From Candidatus Thorarchaeota archaeon (lineage in GTDB: Archaea > Asgardarchaeota > Thorarchaeia > Thorarchaeales > Thorarchaeaceae): a stretch of DNA of 5,403 bases. Both the position numbers and the translations under genes were made by a program. The notes under the pieces were generated by a model, which saw nothing but the letters and a program-made list of their open reading frames with translations, was not told where the DNA came from and did no database searches. The stretch's first letter is position 1. Every line of letters starts with the position of its first letter. Below are positions 5,348 through 5,403 of the stretch, in pieces. The stretch is from positions 1,252,363 through 1,257,765 of the forward strand of contig CP070658.1 of the NCBI GenBank assembly GCA_020355105.1, written 5' to 3'.

Positions 5348-5403
5348 GACAGCAAAAGCAGCACATCCGCTCCTCAAGAGGATTGCTAATTGTCTGGGCG
5401 ACC

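Noticed and set aside
1..5403. tRNA or rRNA genes, CRISPR arrays, insertion sequences
   Set aside because: No cloverleaf, rRNA-like stretch, regularly spaced repeat, transposase or terminal inverted repeat was seen on either strand by eye.

Overview
The window most likely comes from an archaeon of roughly balanced base composition. The grounds are TATA-box-like elements placed about 25 bases before the inferred transcription starts, GAGGT-type ribosome binding sites in front of TTG start codons, a CTP-dependent polyprenol/dolichol-kinase-like membrane protein, and an AbrB-type regulator. A Thorarchaeota-like (Asgard) source is a guess from the general look of the proteins and cannot be proved here. 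Five of the six complete terminators are TAG and one is TGA.

Layout. At the left edge (1-774, +) an open frame encodes a short-chain dehydrogenase whose N-terminal cofactor-binding segment has been replaced by a piece resembling a fumarate-reductase-type flavoprotein; its true 5' end is outside the window. A tandem-domain SRPBCC/AHSA1-like protein follows (860-1774, +) behind its own TATA box and ribosome binding site. Convergent to it is a polyprenol/phytol/dolichol kinase-like membrane protein (minus strand, 2546 to 1800) interrupted by an in-frame TAG at 2040-2042, exactly where the family has a conserved Glu. Divergent from the kinase is a two-hairpin AbrB-like regulator (2689-3309, +). 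Convergent to that is a two-gene minus-strand operon: a nitroreductase-family protein (5347 to 4550) followed after 7 bases by an ornithine cyclodeaminase/mu-crystallin-family protein (4542 to 3565).

The clearest unexplained structure is a set of three near-identical perfect palindromes, TCCCA-N3-TGGGA, at 2651-2663, 3378-3390 and 3426-3438. All lie in the non-coding flanks of the AbrB-like gene. The first sits between a TATA-like box and the gene's inferred transcription start, as expected for autorepression. The other two lie in a convergent intergenic region where no gene promoter is expected; they bracket another TATA-like box, and a strong hairpin follows at 3509-3542. Together they suggest a small regulated RNA, or an unannotated control region, of about 125 bases.

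How the genes work together: only the nitroreductase/cyclodeaminase pair looks like a true operon, probably handling an amino-acid- or imine-related redox conversion that cannot be specified. The regulator appears to control itself and the region just downstream. The other genes look like independent units.
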